This document shows positions 47,446 through 58,490 of a stretch of DNA of 64,000 nucleotides, piece after piece. Numbering within the stretch: the stretch's first letter is position 1; the number at the start of each line of letters is the position of its first letter. This stretch comes from Hedera helix. Taxonomy: Eukaryota > Streptophyta > Magnoliopsida > Apiales > Araliaceae. Position numbers and translations under genes: made by a program. Location of the stretch: assembly GCA_947179155.2 (NCBI GenBank), contig OX359266.1, forward strand, positions 16,756,098 through 16,820,097, given 5' to 3'. The notes below the pieces were generated by a model that was not told where the DNA came from, searched no databases, and saw only the letters and a program-made list of their open reading frames with translations.

Positions 47446-48840
47446 CATATGTTAATATATTGTCCATTTAAGGTTTTGGCTAGTGTTTTGGTTAGGGGTG
47501 TTGTTCGGACTTGCTTGAAACTCAAAGTTTCAATTGTCGGACATTATAAAACCTAACGAAACGTATTTGGATACTTGATATAAAGATTAGAAACTTATAC
47601 AAAGTTTTGAATGAAATGGAATGGAATATGTTTGATGTATTCATTAACTTATATAAGGTAGAATACATCAGATGTAAGAAAATTAACGATTAGTAACCTA
47701 ATATAGATAAATATTAGTTATCGGATGAGATTATTGATTGTGTTATAACTCAACATATAATAAATGTAGGTTGTATGATGAATGATAAAGTTTGGTGAAG
47801 TGTTAAACGACAAGTAAAGATATATAATGGGCATATAATATGCATATAACGATGAACGTAAATCGAGCCAAGTTTTTCAGATTATATCGTGATGTTACGA
47901 GCAAATCCTCTATGATACATGATATTATGTGAACTTGTTTTAATGTGCACCTCGTGCAACTTTGTGATAATTGTTGTTGATATTTATTTAATGATTGAAC
48001 TTTATGGATTAACCTTATGACGCATGAATAAATGCAAAGCACGATGAACATGAAACATATATCAATGCAAAGCATGATAGGTACGGAGCATGAATATTTG
48101 TAAGACATGAGAAACATGAAGTATGTAGAAATGCAATGCATAAAGAAACTAAAGTATGTTTTATATGTGAATTATGTGTTACGTGGATATCTGTTAAACT
48201 TGTTGAGTAATGTAGTCACTCACTCTTGCTTTAAATATACATTTGCAGTTACATTGCACACTTTGAAGGTCCCCATAAAGAGAATGATTATAGGAATGAT
48301 TAATAAATCACAGTACATGCAGTTTGGGTTAAAGGTGAAGAATCTCTGTGCTAGAAACAAACTCACGCATTGTTGTAACCCATTTGAAACAGTTATGCTT
48401 GGAAATGTTGAATGTTAGAAAAACTTGTTTTGTGTAATCTCTAACTAAGCTAGAGGAGTGTTAATATTACACGTTATAGATGAGTTGTCAAAGGAGACTT
48501 TACAGAGAAATAATTAACTTAGGATTATGAATTAAGAAATTCATAATTAATGTAATAGATGAAATTATAATGTAAATAATTGGAGGTGTTATAGAATAGA
48601 TCATGTGATGTATGATCGGAGATTGTAATAGGAGATAGTAAAGGTTGTGAATTCTGGAATGGAAGAAAATATTAGTAAAGGTTGTGAATTCTGGAATGAA
48701 AGAAAATATTTGTATGTATTGGTATCAAAGCAAGGTCTCGATTATTATTTTATAGTTGAATGTTGTATATATGAAGACAAGAGTTGTATCGTGATGCACC
48801 AGATCCGCTACAATAGGTGTACAGATTTGGGGGCATTACA

Positions 48841-49545
48841 GAACAACCCTCATAGTAGGGGAAACTAAAAGCAAGATAATCGGGCATATGATTTCGGTTG
48901 ATACTTAATTTAGATGTTTATATTGTGCACAATATAGGGTACAATAAGTTGATCCCCTAAAGTACACATCTTAGAGTAATGTGGTCTCACAACTACCAAG
49001 CAATATTAGTCCTTGTGATTGGTATTGTTCTTAAAGCGTTCTTGGTCTTATGACCATTTAGCATAAAAGTTATTGATTTTAAATATAAAGAAATGTTGTT
49101 TCTATTATTCAAACCTTTTTTGCAATTATTAAACAATTGTTGAAGGTTATCCGAAATTATTTTACTAATGAGATATTATGTTCTTAAACTATTTTATACT
49201 TGCGTAGCACCTTAATTGCTCACCCTTACTTAAACATAATATTTCAGCCCAGAAAAGACCGGTGAATCTGATAAAGATAAAAAAAAAAGGGCAAAGTAGT
49301 TGAGTATAGACATGTTTAGTTTATGCTTTAGTTTTTGTTTAAATAGTAATGTGTAATAAGACTTCATATTATTATCATTTATAATTAGTAAAAGTTATAA
49401 TAACTTGGGACTAGACTAAAACATATTGCAGAATATTGTATTAAGTTAATATTTTAATGGATTATATGGATATAGAATTGTGGTAGTGTGGTACTATGAG
49501 CACCATATTCGGGGTTAAAGGTAACCCGAATTTAGGGGCATCACA
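48841..49545 (+). repeat. Chromovirus 3' LTR, segment 3 and end
   Basis: Continues segment 2 across the GAACA duplication. R-U5-like block (GCTCACCCTTACTT...ATATTTCAG) at about 49205-49250 lies about 300 bases from the terminal TTTAGGGGCATCACA. The next five bases GAGGT (49546-49550) are the likely right target duplication in the copia copy 2 LTR. Confidence 0.55.
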
Positions 49546-49550
49546 GAGGT

Positions 49551-49972
49551 CTTTATTGTAGACATGAGTTATATAAGTTGGGAGTATTAGAAAATACTTC
49601 ATAATTCTCTATATCAAAGGAGTTAGAGATACATAAAGAATTAGGGCTAGCCACCCAGGATCTTATTGAATCTAAAATTTACTTCTTGAATCTATATTCT
49701 CTTAGCAGATCACCTCTAGAGGTTGCACACTTAGGCGGCTAACATCGCTCCGTAAATTCCATTTAAGAAATGCGAAGGATTTAGGAAGTGAATTCGTAAC
49801 TAATCAAAAGTTGGTTGTCTACAAAGGTATAATCATTTATCATTCCTCAATTAATAAGTATCACATAAAAAAGATCTTGAAATTTGGTTTGTAGAAAATT
49901 TTAAATATGATTTATTTCTTCTTTTATTGCGTTACATCAATTTGATTGCATGTATGTATTGTTTTTGAAAAC
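49551..49972 (+). repeat. Partial 5' LTR of copia copy 2
   Basis: Aligns with 33563-34012 of copy 1 (shared GAATTAGGGCTAGCCACCCA, GATCACCTCTAGAGG, GGCTAACAT). The missing left part probably lies on the far side of the chromovirus, outside the window. The PBS that should follow is degraded (ACTGGCGCTGCC). Confidence 0.75.
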
Positions 49973-50141
49973 TGGCGCTGCCTCGTCGGTTTGTCAATTT
50001 TTTTATTTTTTTCTAATTTCGTGCGCTTTTCAATAATTAAAATAAAAAGGTTATTTTGGATGATTTTATAATTAAAATAAAGAGTTTATTTTAAACATGA
50101 AATTTGATTTCTTGCTAACTAAAATGCCCATTAAATGATAT

Positions 50142-50195
<54 letters not shown>

Positions 50196-51330
50196 ATTTT
50201 AATTCATGTGATGAATGGTGTATTGATATATATGATGATATGTATACTAATAAAAAGGATTGATTATGGAGTATTGACCATTGAGATTGGATTAATTTTA
50301 TTTGGATGCCTGAATGAATGGGTTTTATAAATGGTATTTGCATACTTCGTCTATCTAATTTTTCTGATGTAAATTCTACCTTCCTTCTATGTACTTTCCC
50401 TTTATTGTTGATCAATGTTTCTATTTTATGAAAATAGTTTGTAATATGATTAGATAGAACTACTTGAAGAATTGGAGCTGAAGAACAAGGAGCATTGAAG
50501 AACCGTTTGTAATTGGAGCCCGAGTTTATAAATGTAATAGTTATATTCATATTTTGTTCTTGCATCATAAGTTTGACCTTTTGGTTCACTTAGTGGCCCG
50601 AGTGTACCAAACTAGAATAAAATCCATAATCAATCCAAGTAAAATATAGTATTTTATATGTGCATGCTAATTATATGTGTGTGTGTGTGTGTGTGTGTAC
50701 ACGCACACGCGCGTGCACGTTAAATAAGATGAGACTAATATTAATAACAAAACCCTCATGATAAAAAATATTAAATTATAATGTTCAAAGATATTAAGAA
50801 TATCGAATGTTGCCTTCTAACGCACATGATAAAATGATAGAGTATCAAATACTAAATATAAGTTTATTGTGCACACACAAAAATTATATTAATTATTTGA
50901 GATGTTTTATTAAATTGGATATTTATAAAGAATTTAACAATACTGTTTTGTTGCGCACACGCAAGGACGATATTTTTCTCTTCACTTATATGAAAATGCT
51001 AGATTGGACTTAACTTGGATAATTTTGATTTGGATGTGGAAACACATGATCATAATAATATAAGAGGAAAAATATTAAAGAGTTACATGATAATGTAATT
51101 GACAAAAAGTTGTCTACCCATTGAATAAATATAATTTGTTGTGCACACACAAGGCTATATTTATGTTGATAGGATCTTATCTCACTAGCAAATCTTTAAT
51201 TAGATTTAGCAAACTATATATAAAAGGTTGTATAATTTGAAGAAAATAGTAGGAGACACCATTTGAAATAAATACCTAATTAATTTGGTGATTAATAAAA
51301 TGAATGCATGCTAAAATGTTGTTAATTTCA
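49973..51330 (+). other. Leader of copia copy 2
   Basis: Diverged copy of the copy 1 leader, with (TA)n at 50144-50189, (GT)n at 50675-50699 and the same series of GTGCAC/GCGCAC sites at 50869, 50953 and 51141. No long frame. Confidence 0.7.
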
Positions 51331-53293
51331 CTTTCAGAATTTTACAAATGTCAAACTCACTATCACTGCAAAGCATATTAGATTCAATCAAGTTGACCAG
51401 ACCTACACAAACTGGTTAATGAATTTGAGAATTATTCTCACTGTTGAAAAGCTTTCTTATGTCCTAAATTTAACTGTCCCTACAAATATTATAGACACTG
51501 CCTCTAAGGAAGAGATTACTACTTTCAAGAAGTACCAAGATGATGCAACTGTGGCTCAGTGCATCATACTCGCATTTATGAGTAACGAGTTATAGTGTCA
51601 ACATGAGAAAATGGATGCACCTACTATCTTGTTACACCTTCAAGAGCTGTATGGTGAGGAAAGTAGGTTAGCTAGATATGAAATATCTAAGGAGCTCTTC
51701 TGATCTCGAATGACCGAGGGCAATACAATACAAACACATGTCCTTAAGATGATCAATCTGATTGAACAACTTGGATAGCTGAGCTCATTATGGATGGAGA
51801 GTTATGTTAAGATTTGATCTTGCAGTCACTCTCAGACACTTTCTCACAATTTGTTGTGAATTTTCACATGAATAAGTTGGACGTCAGCTTTTATGAGTTA
51901 CTTAACATGTTAAAAACTACGAAGGGTCACTTTTTAGCGAAAAAGGACCAATTCTTACTTGTGGACGATTCTTCCAAGAAAAGGAAGAGCCCAAGTTTTC
52001 TAAAAAAAAAGAAAAAAAAGAGGCAAATGGTAAGACAAAGACTAAAGACAACAAGAAAACTGATCCTAACAGCATAAGAACTTGCTTCCATTGCAACAAG
52101 CCAGAACACTGTAAGAGAAACTGCAAAGAATGTCTTATAGTAGCAAAGCAGAATAAGCTTGGTGAAGCTTTAACTACAGACACAAGTTTGTTCATGATTG
52201 AAATAAATCTTTCTGTAAGTCAAAGTTCTACTTGGGTATTAGATACTGGCTATGGTTCTCACATATGTAATATTATGTAGGGACTAAGCAGAAGTAGGAA
52301 GCTAAACAAAAGGGAAGTCGTCCTACGTATGAGGAATGGAGTAAAGGTTGCTGCATTAGCCATATAAACTTATCGTTTAGCACTGCCTATGGACAAATCC
52401 ATTAGTTTAAATAATTGTTATTATGTTCTAATACTAATTAGAAATATTATTTTGATTCCTATATTAAACTATGATGGTTTTGATATTATAATAAAGAACA
52501 ATAGATGTTCTATTTATAATGATAATATTTAGTTTGGTACTGGTAGATTACTATATGGGATTTATACACTTGACTTGCATGAAAATATTTTACAAATTGA
52601 ACAAACTAAAAAAAAAAAATATGATGTAAATCATACCTTTATATGACACTATAGACTCGACCATATAAATGAAATAATATTAAATAAGTTGCATAAATAT
52701 GGGTTTTTAGAGCTATTTGATTATAAATCATATCCAACTTGTGAATATTGTCTCATAAGTAATATGACTAAATCTTCATTTAGTGAAAGATGATAAAGAG
52801 TTACAAGCTTATTAGAGTTGGTTCATATAGATGCATGTGGACCAATGACAACACATACTAAAGAAGGGTATTATATTTTATTACTTACGCTGATCACTAT
52901 TCTAAATTTAGATATGTGTATTTGATGAAATACAAATTCAAATCATTTGAAAAATTCAAAGAATTCAGAAGAGCACTAGAGAAATAAACTGGTAAGAGTA
53001 TTAAGATTCTTCTATCAGATAGAGGAGGGGAATATTTAAGCAATGAGTTTCTGAATCATCTCAAAGAGAATGGTATTCTCTCACAATGGACTCCACCAGG
53101 CATGCTATAGTTGAATGATGCATCTAAAAGAAGGAATTGTACTTTGTTGGACACGGTCCAATCCATGACAAGATGTACTTTGTTATGCACTAGAAATGAC
53201 TGCATACCTATTTAATAAGGTACCTTCAAAATATGTCCCTAAGACTCTATATGAGTTATGAATAGGGAGAAAACCAAGTTTTAAGCATGTTAA
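51331..53293 (+). pseudogene. Copia copy 2 gag-protease-partial integrase (truncated)
   Basis: Gag fragments (MDAPTILLHLQELYGEESRL near 51612; the 51814-52077 frame QFVVNFHMNKLDVSFYELL) lead to a CCHC zinc knuckle CFHCNKPEHCKRNC near 52083, then protease WVLDTGYGSHIC near 52228 with DTG intact. Integrase pieces follow: CEYCLISNMTKSSF near 52742, ELVHIDACGPMT near 52816 and SDRGGEYLSNEFL near 53018. The homology stops at about 53290 (KPSFKHV) and an LTR begins at once, so the rest of integrase, RT and RNase H are deleted. Several stops and frameshifts are present, yet key residues are better kept than in copy 1. Confidence 0.8.
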
Positions 53294-54538
53294 TGAAAGT
53301 AGTATGCCCTCAAGCTAATCACATTTAATGTGATGTGCATATACTTTGTAATCTTATTCGTTAATTAATAAAAGTATCAAAACATTTATTTATTCATGAC
53401 TAATTAGCTGAATTAATTAAATGGATAAATTCATAGTTTTCAAGCAATGCTTTTAGAACCATGATGATGATCATGCTAATGAGATCTAAATTCAAGATAG
53501 CTCAAAACTAAAATTATTCCTAATCATTGGATCACTAAAAAGGGGATTAGTAGATCCAAATAGATTGGTACATACTATGCTTGCTCTTACGAAAAGGATG
53601 ATTAATCCCATAATCATTTGTGTAGAGACACTAAAGCAATTTTGTAGGTGCTTATTAAAGAATAAGTTCATTGAACATGACTAGCTCAAGGAACACCTAA
53701 TGGAGTTTTACTTGTCTGTCAATAGGAGTTCCTTATGTGATAGTCGTACAAGTAATCCTTGGACTTAAGATCATCATAGTATCTTGTGTGTACTAAGTCA
53801 CACTTTGATATATTCCTCAAGACTTATTAGTATATCAAAGGATATGCTTGAGTATAATAAGGTACATATGGAAATAGGTGAATGGTCAACAAAAGATCTA
53901 CTACTTCCAGTAAAGGGATAGAATGTCATATGCGATTAAATAAGTGATAACTCAAAAATCCATGGCCAGGGTTGAATGGAATTATAAAGGAGTTTCTAAT
54001 TTATATTAACTAGAGTTGTGCATTTGTGAATTAAAATTCATATGATCAAATTGACTTGACAAAAATTACATGTCTTATATTTGATTGAGACATTATGTGG
54101 TAGAATGATTGAATTGTCCCCAATGTAAAAAAAAAATGCAAAGAAAAAAGCATAGATAACTAAAATATAAATGTAAAAATAAAAAGGAAGAAAAATTATA
54201 CTCCCATTGGGTTGCCTCCCAAGCAGCGCTTTTGTTTATTTTCATTGGCTTGACAGCATGCTTAAACATTACGTCACTCCTACTTCATGAATTTTGAGTA
54301 CCGCATCCATTGCATTATTCTTCATTAGTAGATTCAATCTCATTTTCATTCGACATGAATGTTCAACTCTCTTTTTAAGTAATAAATATTGGAGATGACT
54401 ATGAAGATTCTTTAAATTTAGAATGGGATCCTACAAAACAAAAGATAAAAATTTGTTATGAGTAACAGGCAATGGAATGGAAATAATTACATTATTATCA
54501 ATAATCATTGACAAAGAAGTTAATGGAGCTTCATCCTC

Positions 54539-55321
54539 CTACAAATCTTGTTTCAGCTCAATTGCTTCTTCTTCCTCTAACTCCAAATTGTTGGTAATTG
54601 CAAGCTCTAACTTTTCCTTGGTTATTTCCTCAACAACTTCCGCCACCTTAGGCATGTCGTCATAAAAAATAGCATCATTAACACATGTGCACTCTTTTTC
54701 ACTCTTTAACACTTGTGCACTTGTATTTTTTGTTGGATTATCCACCATTTGAGAAGGTACTTGTGCAGAACTTTGCTCCTCCAATTGACTGATTGCGATT
54801 GCCATTTGTCCCATCTGTGTATTTAAATTCTGGATTCTTGTCTTCGTTTCCTGATGAAATTGCAAATTATTAGTTTTAAGTAATTTAAGCATATCCTCTA
54901 AAGACATATCTGAATTAAATGATTGGCCCTGTTGTTGTTGGGGGTATGACTGCATGTATTGTGGATAACTTGGGAAATTCTGATTTTTAGACGGATTCAT
55001 TTGTGGATTCTCATAGCCAAAATTAGGATGATCCCTCCATCCCGAATTATACGCGTTTGAATAGAGATCATATCTCTATTGGGGTTGACCAGGGAAACCA
55101 CTTGCTATATTGACTTGTTCATAGGACTCCTCTCGAAGAACGGGACACATATTAGTTGGATGTCCTACCACCGCACAAATCCTACAAGCTTCCATTGGTT
55201 GTGCATTACCTGCAGCCAATTGATAAACAAGAGAGGTTAGATCATTAATTTGTTGCTCAAGAGAAGAAATAGTTACCTCATTGACATAATCGTGTATGAC
55301 TTCCATCTTGAACCTGCACAA
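54539..55321 (-). pseudogene. Athila-like gag (C-terminal half, one nonsense codon)
   Basis: Frame 55321-55076 has the nucleocapsid zinc motif CRICAVVGHPTNMCP; a TAG near 55076 separates it from the same frame continuing to 54539, which has a Gln/Pro-rich stretch and then a coiled-coil segment LQFHQETKTRIQNLNTQMGQ and EEQSSAQVPSQ, typical of Athila gag. The capsid domain before the zinc motif is missing: upstream of 55321 the sequence goes directly to the PBS. Stop at 54539. A gag lacking capsid cannot form particles. Confidence 0.8.
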
Positions 55322-55405
55322 CTAAATTAAATTATGAAAAAATCTAAGAAAAATTACTAAATTAAATAAATATTTACAAAAGCACAAAATTAAATTAAAA
55401 TCATT

Positions 55406-55422
55406 CCCCTGCAGTGGCGCCA
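55406..55422 (-). promoter_or_regulatory. Primer-binding site of the Athila-like fragment (tRNA-Asp type)
   Basis: Minus strand TGGCGCCACTGCAGGGG, close to TGGCGCCGTTGCCGGGG used by Athila elements, 10 bases after the LTR end. Confidence 0.8.
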
Positions 55423-55432
55423 AAATTTGGTG

Positions 55433-57005
55433 TGATGTCGTAAGCACCCAAAAATAAAATCTTACTTTGGAAAAATATTAATGTAGTAGTGCAAATACGA
55501 GTCGATCCCACAGAGAATGATTAATTTAATTTTATATTTTTGTAAATCAAAATTGGGGGGGGGGTTAATCAAAGAAATAATTTAAATAAAATTAACAAAA
55601 ATAAATATGCAAGTAATTTAATAAAATAAATAAGAAGAAAAAGCCTTGGTTTAAGTCAACATCTGCTATCAAGAATTTACAACTTATAATTGATGCGAGA
55701 ATAAATCAATTAATATTTTGAACATTCATCGTAGAAATAACTACTCGCATGTGGAATAATTTTTCTCCTCTCTCCTTAATTTTAGATAAATAGAGCCACT
55801 TGGTCTAGATATCCTTACTACAAAACAACCTCCGACACTTGCTAAAACTTTAATTTAATAGCAGCTTTAAGAATTAAAGAGATCGTTGAACTAAACAAAA
55901 CAAGCCACTTATTTGCATTTAATTTAGATGAATATTCTTCTTAAGATAAAATAATATTTTTATCTGCAAAACAATTATTAAACTTAGTTGCTTCACCAAC
56001 ATCAGTAGATTAATATGAATAATAAACTAGTAGCGCAACTAGCAATTAAGCAAACCAACCATAAAATTAAGCACAGAAAAATATTCAATACTCAAAATAT
56101 AAATTGAACAATTAAAATAAATTAGATCTCACAGTGTATAAATCTTAATGGCTTCAATCGCTTAAACCAAGAAAAATAATTTACCTACTCATAGTTGTAG
56201 AGAACACCAAAGAATAAAAGAGAGAATTTTTCTAATAAAAGTTATCTATTACATTGTATCTCAAGCCCTCTACTTATAGGCTACATAAACTTCCTAACCC
56301 TAATAGGAATTATAATTTTCAAACCCTAATAGGATTTAAAATATTAAATAATAAAATACAAAATTCCTATTTTATTTCCTTTTCCAAATTTGCTAAGGAT
56401 TTATTAATAAACCATTTTTCAAATTAAATTTGGAATCCATGAAAATAAGCCTTGCTGCCAAGTATTCGTTAGAAAGAGAGTGACACGTGGGGCCCACGAG
56501 CATGAAAAAAAATAAGAAACAAGTTGCGCCACAAACATCATCGACCGCGCATTACGCGCGATCTTGTCTTCTTTTCCTGCTCCGCGCATTACGCGTGGCT
56601 CAACTATAGTCGCCTGACCAAAACGATGTCGTATGCTTCCGTGCTGCTGTTGATGTTGCGCATATTGCGTGATTGTGCATAGTCAGCTTCCCAAGCTAAA
56701 AACATCGTCGTTTCTCCTTGTTGGTGAATTCTCCGTAAACGCGCTTGGTGTGAACCGTCCCATGCGGAAATTACTAAAAAGCCATCCGGTTTTGTAGAAA
56801 ATCAGGATTATGCCCCCAAGCTTTAATTTCCTGCAAAATAAAAGAAGTAAAAATAATAAAAAATACTAAAAATAATAATAATACATAAAAATAATATAAA
56901 TGTATAAAATTAAATAAATTACCTAAAACACTAAAAATATTTACAAACTCACAACTAATTAAGTCTAAAAATACCTAATAAATAGATATAAAAACCTATT
57001 TATCA
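55433..57005 (-). repeat. LTR of the Athila-like fragment
   Basis: About 1573 bases, minus-strand start TGATAAATAGG at 57005, end CGACATCA at 55433 (CATCACA at 55431 is an alternative). It contains a GC-rich island at 56536-56680 with CCGCGC/ATTA/CGCGCG-type inverted repeats and AACGATGTCGT, resembling the island in solo LTR C. Confidence 0.75.
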
Positions 57006-57376
57006 GTAAGTATTCGCTAAGGGAGCTTAATCGCTAATGATCAAATGTTAAAATCTATATTATCTGGAATGTCGATTAATCGCTTACCCTTATTATAAGA
57101 ATAAATATTATTTATTAATAAATTAAATGGTTTAATTTATTTATATAAATAAGGTTAGAAAGAATCTAATTAATTTATTCTACAACTGGTTTAATATGGA
57201 GAACTTAAAGGGTCACACCGCAAAAAAAGTAATATTTATTTTAGAAGTGAATGGCATAATCGTATTAATAAATTAAGTATATTTAATTTATACTATGGTG
57301 ATAGAATAAATTAAATAACTTAGTAATTATAGTTTAGTATTTTAGAAATACTAATTATAAATTAATAAGAGGAGTC

Positions 57377-57451
<75 letters not shown>
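57377..57451. repeat. (TTA)n microsatellite in copia copy 2 LTR
   Basis: About 25 units; the orthologous tract in copy 1 (33230-33285, 40830-40885) is shorter and interrupted by ACTA. Confidence 0.95.
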
Positions 57452-57453
<2 letters not shown>

Positions 57454-58111
57454 AATAATAGTATTATTATTATAAATAATTAAGTTCCTAAATGATTAAG
57501 AATTAATTAACAAGTACTCTCAATATTAAATAATTAAGTTCTTAAATAGTTTAGGAATTATAGTTAATTAATTTAGTATCTAATTAGATTGTGAATTAAA
57601 TTAAAATCTTAATCCTAAATAGTTTAGGAGGGCTGACTATATCTATAAATAAGATGAGTCTTATCATAGATTAAGTTACACACTCTTTCACAAGAATAGA
57701 GAAAGTACTTCATAGTTCTCTACATCTAAGGAGTTAGAGAGAGAGAGAGAGAGAGAGAGAGTTAGGGATAGCCACCCATGATTTAGAGAAACCAAAATTA
57801 ATTATTTAATTCATAGATCTCTTGGTGGATCACCTCTATAGGCTTCACACTTGGGGAGCTAACACTAATCTGTGAAATCTAATCGATAAATTTAAAAAAG
57901 AACGCGAAGGATTAAAAGGAGTTTAACTTATACATATGGAAGTTTGGTTCTACAAAGGTATAAATCTTTTATCCTTTCTCAATTAATAATTGTCGCATAA
58001 GAAATATCCAGGTTATTGGTTTGTAAAAAAAAAATTAAAATCTGATTTTGTTTGCTTCTGTTGCGCTTATATAATTTGATTATATGTATATCATATTTTT
58101 GCAAACAAACA

Positions 58112-58490
58112 ATGGCATCAAGAGGCCATCTTTACTAGAAGGCCCCCCTATTCCAAGAACAATCTTATTCTTTGATACTATGAATCTCGGATAGATAGGA
58201 TTATTAATATGAAAGAGATGAGTTCATTAGTAAATAAAGTTATACATCTGAGTGAGGGTATTAACTATTATTGAAAGTTTGGATAAAGACCGGAGTTGTC
58301 TAATTTGCACGCCGTTAAGGAGCCATCTTTAACAGAAAGCCCCCTCGGTTGGAAAGAATGATCTTATTATTTATACTATGAATTTCAGATAGATAGCGTT
58401 TATGAATGATGGAATATCCATACTCATAAGGATTTAGTGTTAGAAGTAAGCATCAGATCCGCTATAGCAAGTACACGAATTTGGGGGCGT
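58112..58490 (+). repeat. Tekay-like LTR end with a 190-bp direct repeat
   Basis: Bases from about 58128 (GCCATCTTTACTAGAAGGCC) recur from about 58319 (GCCATCTTTAACAGAAAGCC). The end CAGATCCGCTAT...GAATTTGGGGGCGTCATA matches the end of LTR B (48800-48840). No protein frame. Confidence 0.5.

Larger units (their letters stand above)
43496..48840 (+). mobile_element. LTR B: long Tekay-like LTR insertion (5345 bp)
   Basis: Starts (A)GTGATACCCCGAATATT, where the first base T of TGTGATACCCC appears mutated to A, and ends TTTGGGGGCATTACA. GAACA flanks both sides (43491-43495 and 48841-48845), a perfect 5-bp target duplication. The start aligns with the LTR start at 62706 (TGTAATATCCCGGATATT). A TATA box is at 46254. 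Two CTTACTAAG/CTTGTTGAG R-U5-like blocks (about 46705 and 48193) and a PBS-like TGGTATCAAAGCAAGG at 48720 suggest it may be more than one simple solo LTR, perhaps an element with most of its interior lost. Confidence 0.65.
54118..57005 (-). mobile_element. Athila-like gypsy fragment: one LTR, gag only
   Basis: Minus strand order: LTR (57005 to about 55433, starts TGATAAATAGG), PBS, gag, then a short 3' untranslated part containing TTGGGAGGCAACCCAATGGG (about 54225-54206) and TACATTGGGGACAAT at the edge. That pair of phrases is familiar from the region after pol in Athila-type elements. Protease, RT and integrase are absent and no second LTR or target duplication is found; at the left edge the ACAAT of the element overlaps ACAATTC of the copia LTR, suggesting a deletion joined at microhomology. 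Confidence 0.75.
53294..58111 (+). repeat. Right LTR of copia copy 2, split by an Athila-like fragment
   Basis: 53294-54117 and 57006-58111 together match the copy 1 LTR (start TGAAAGTAGTATGCC, end GCAAACAAACA), with TATA box at 57644-57651 and an expanded (TTA)n. More diverged than the copy 1 LTR pair. A PBS-like TGGCATCAAGAGG follows directly at 58113. Confidence 0.85.

Noticed and set aside
48584..48593. GGAGGTGTTATA as the end of LTR B
   Set aside because: It resembles a Tekay LTR end, but the perfect GAACA target duplication supports 48840 as the boundary; it may still be an internal remnant.
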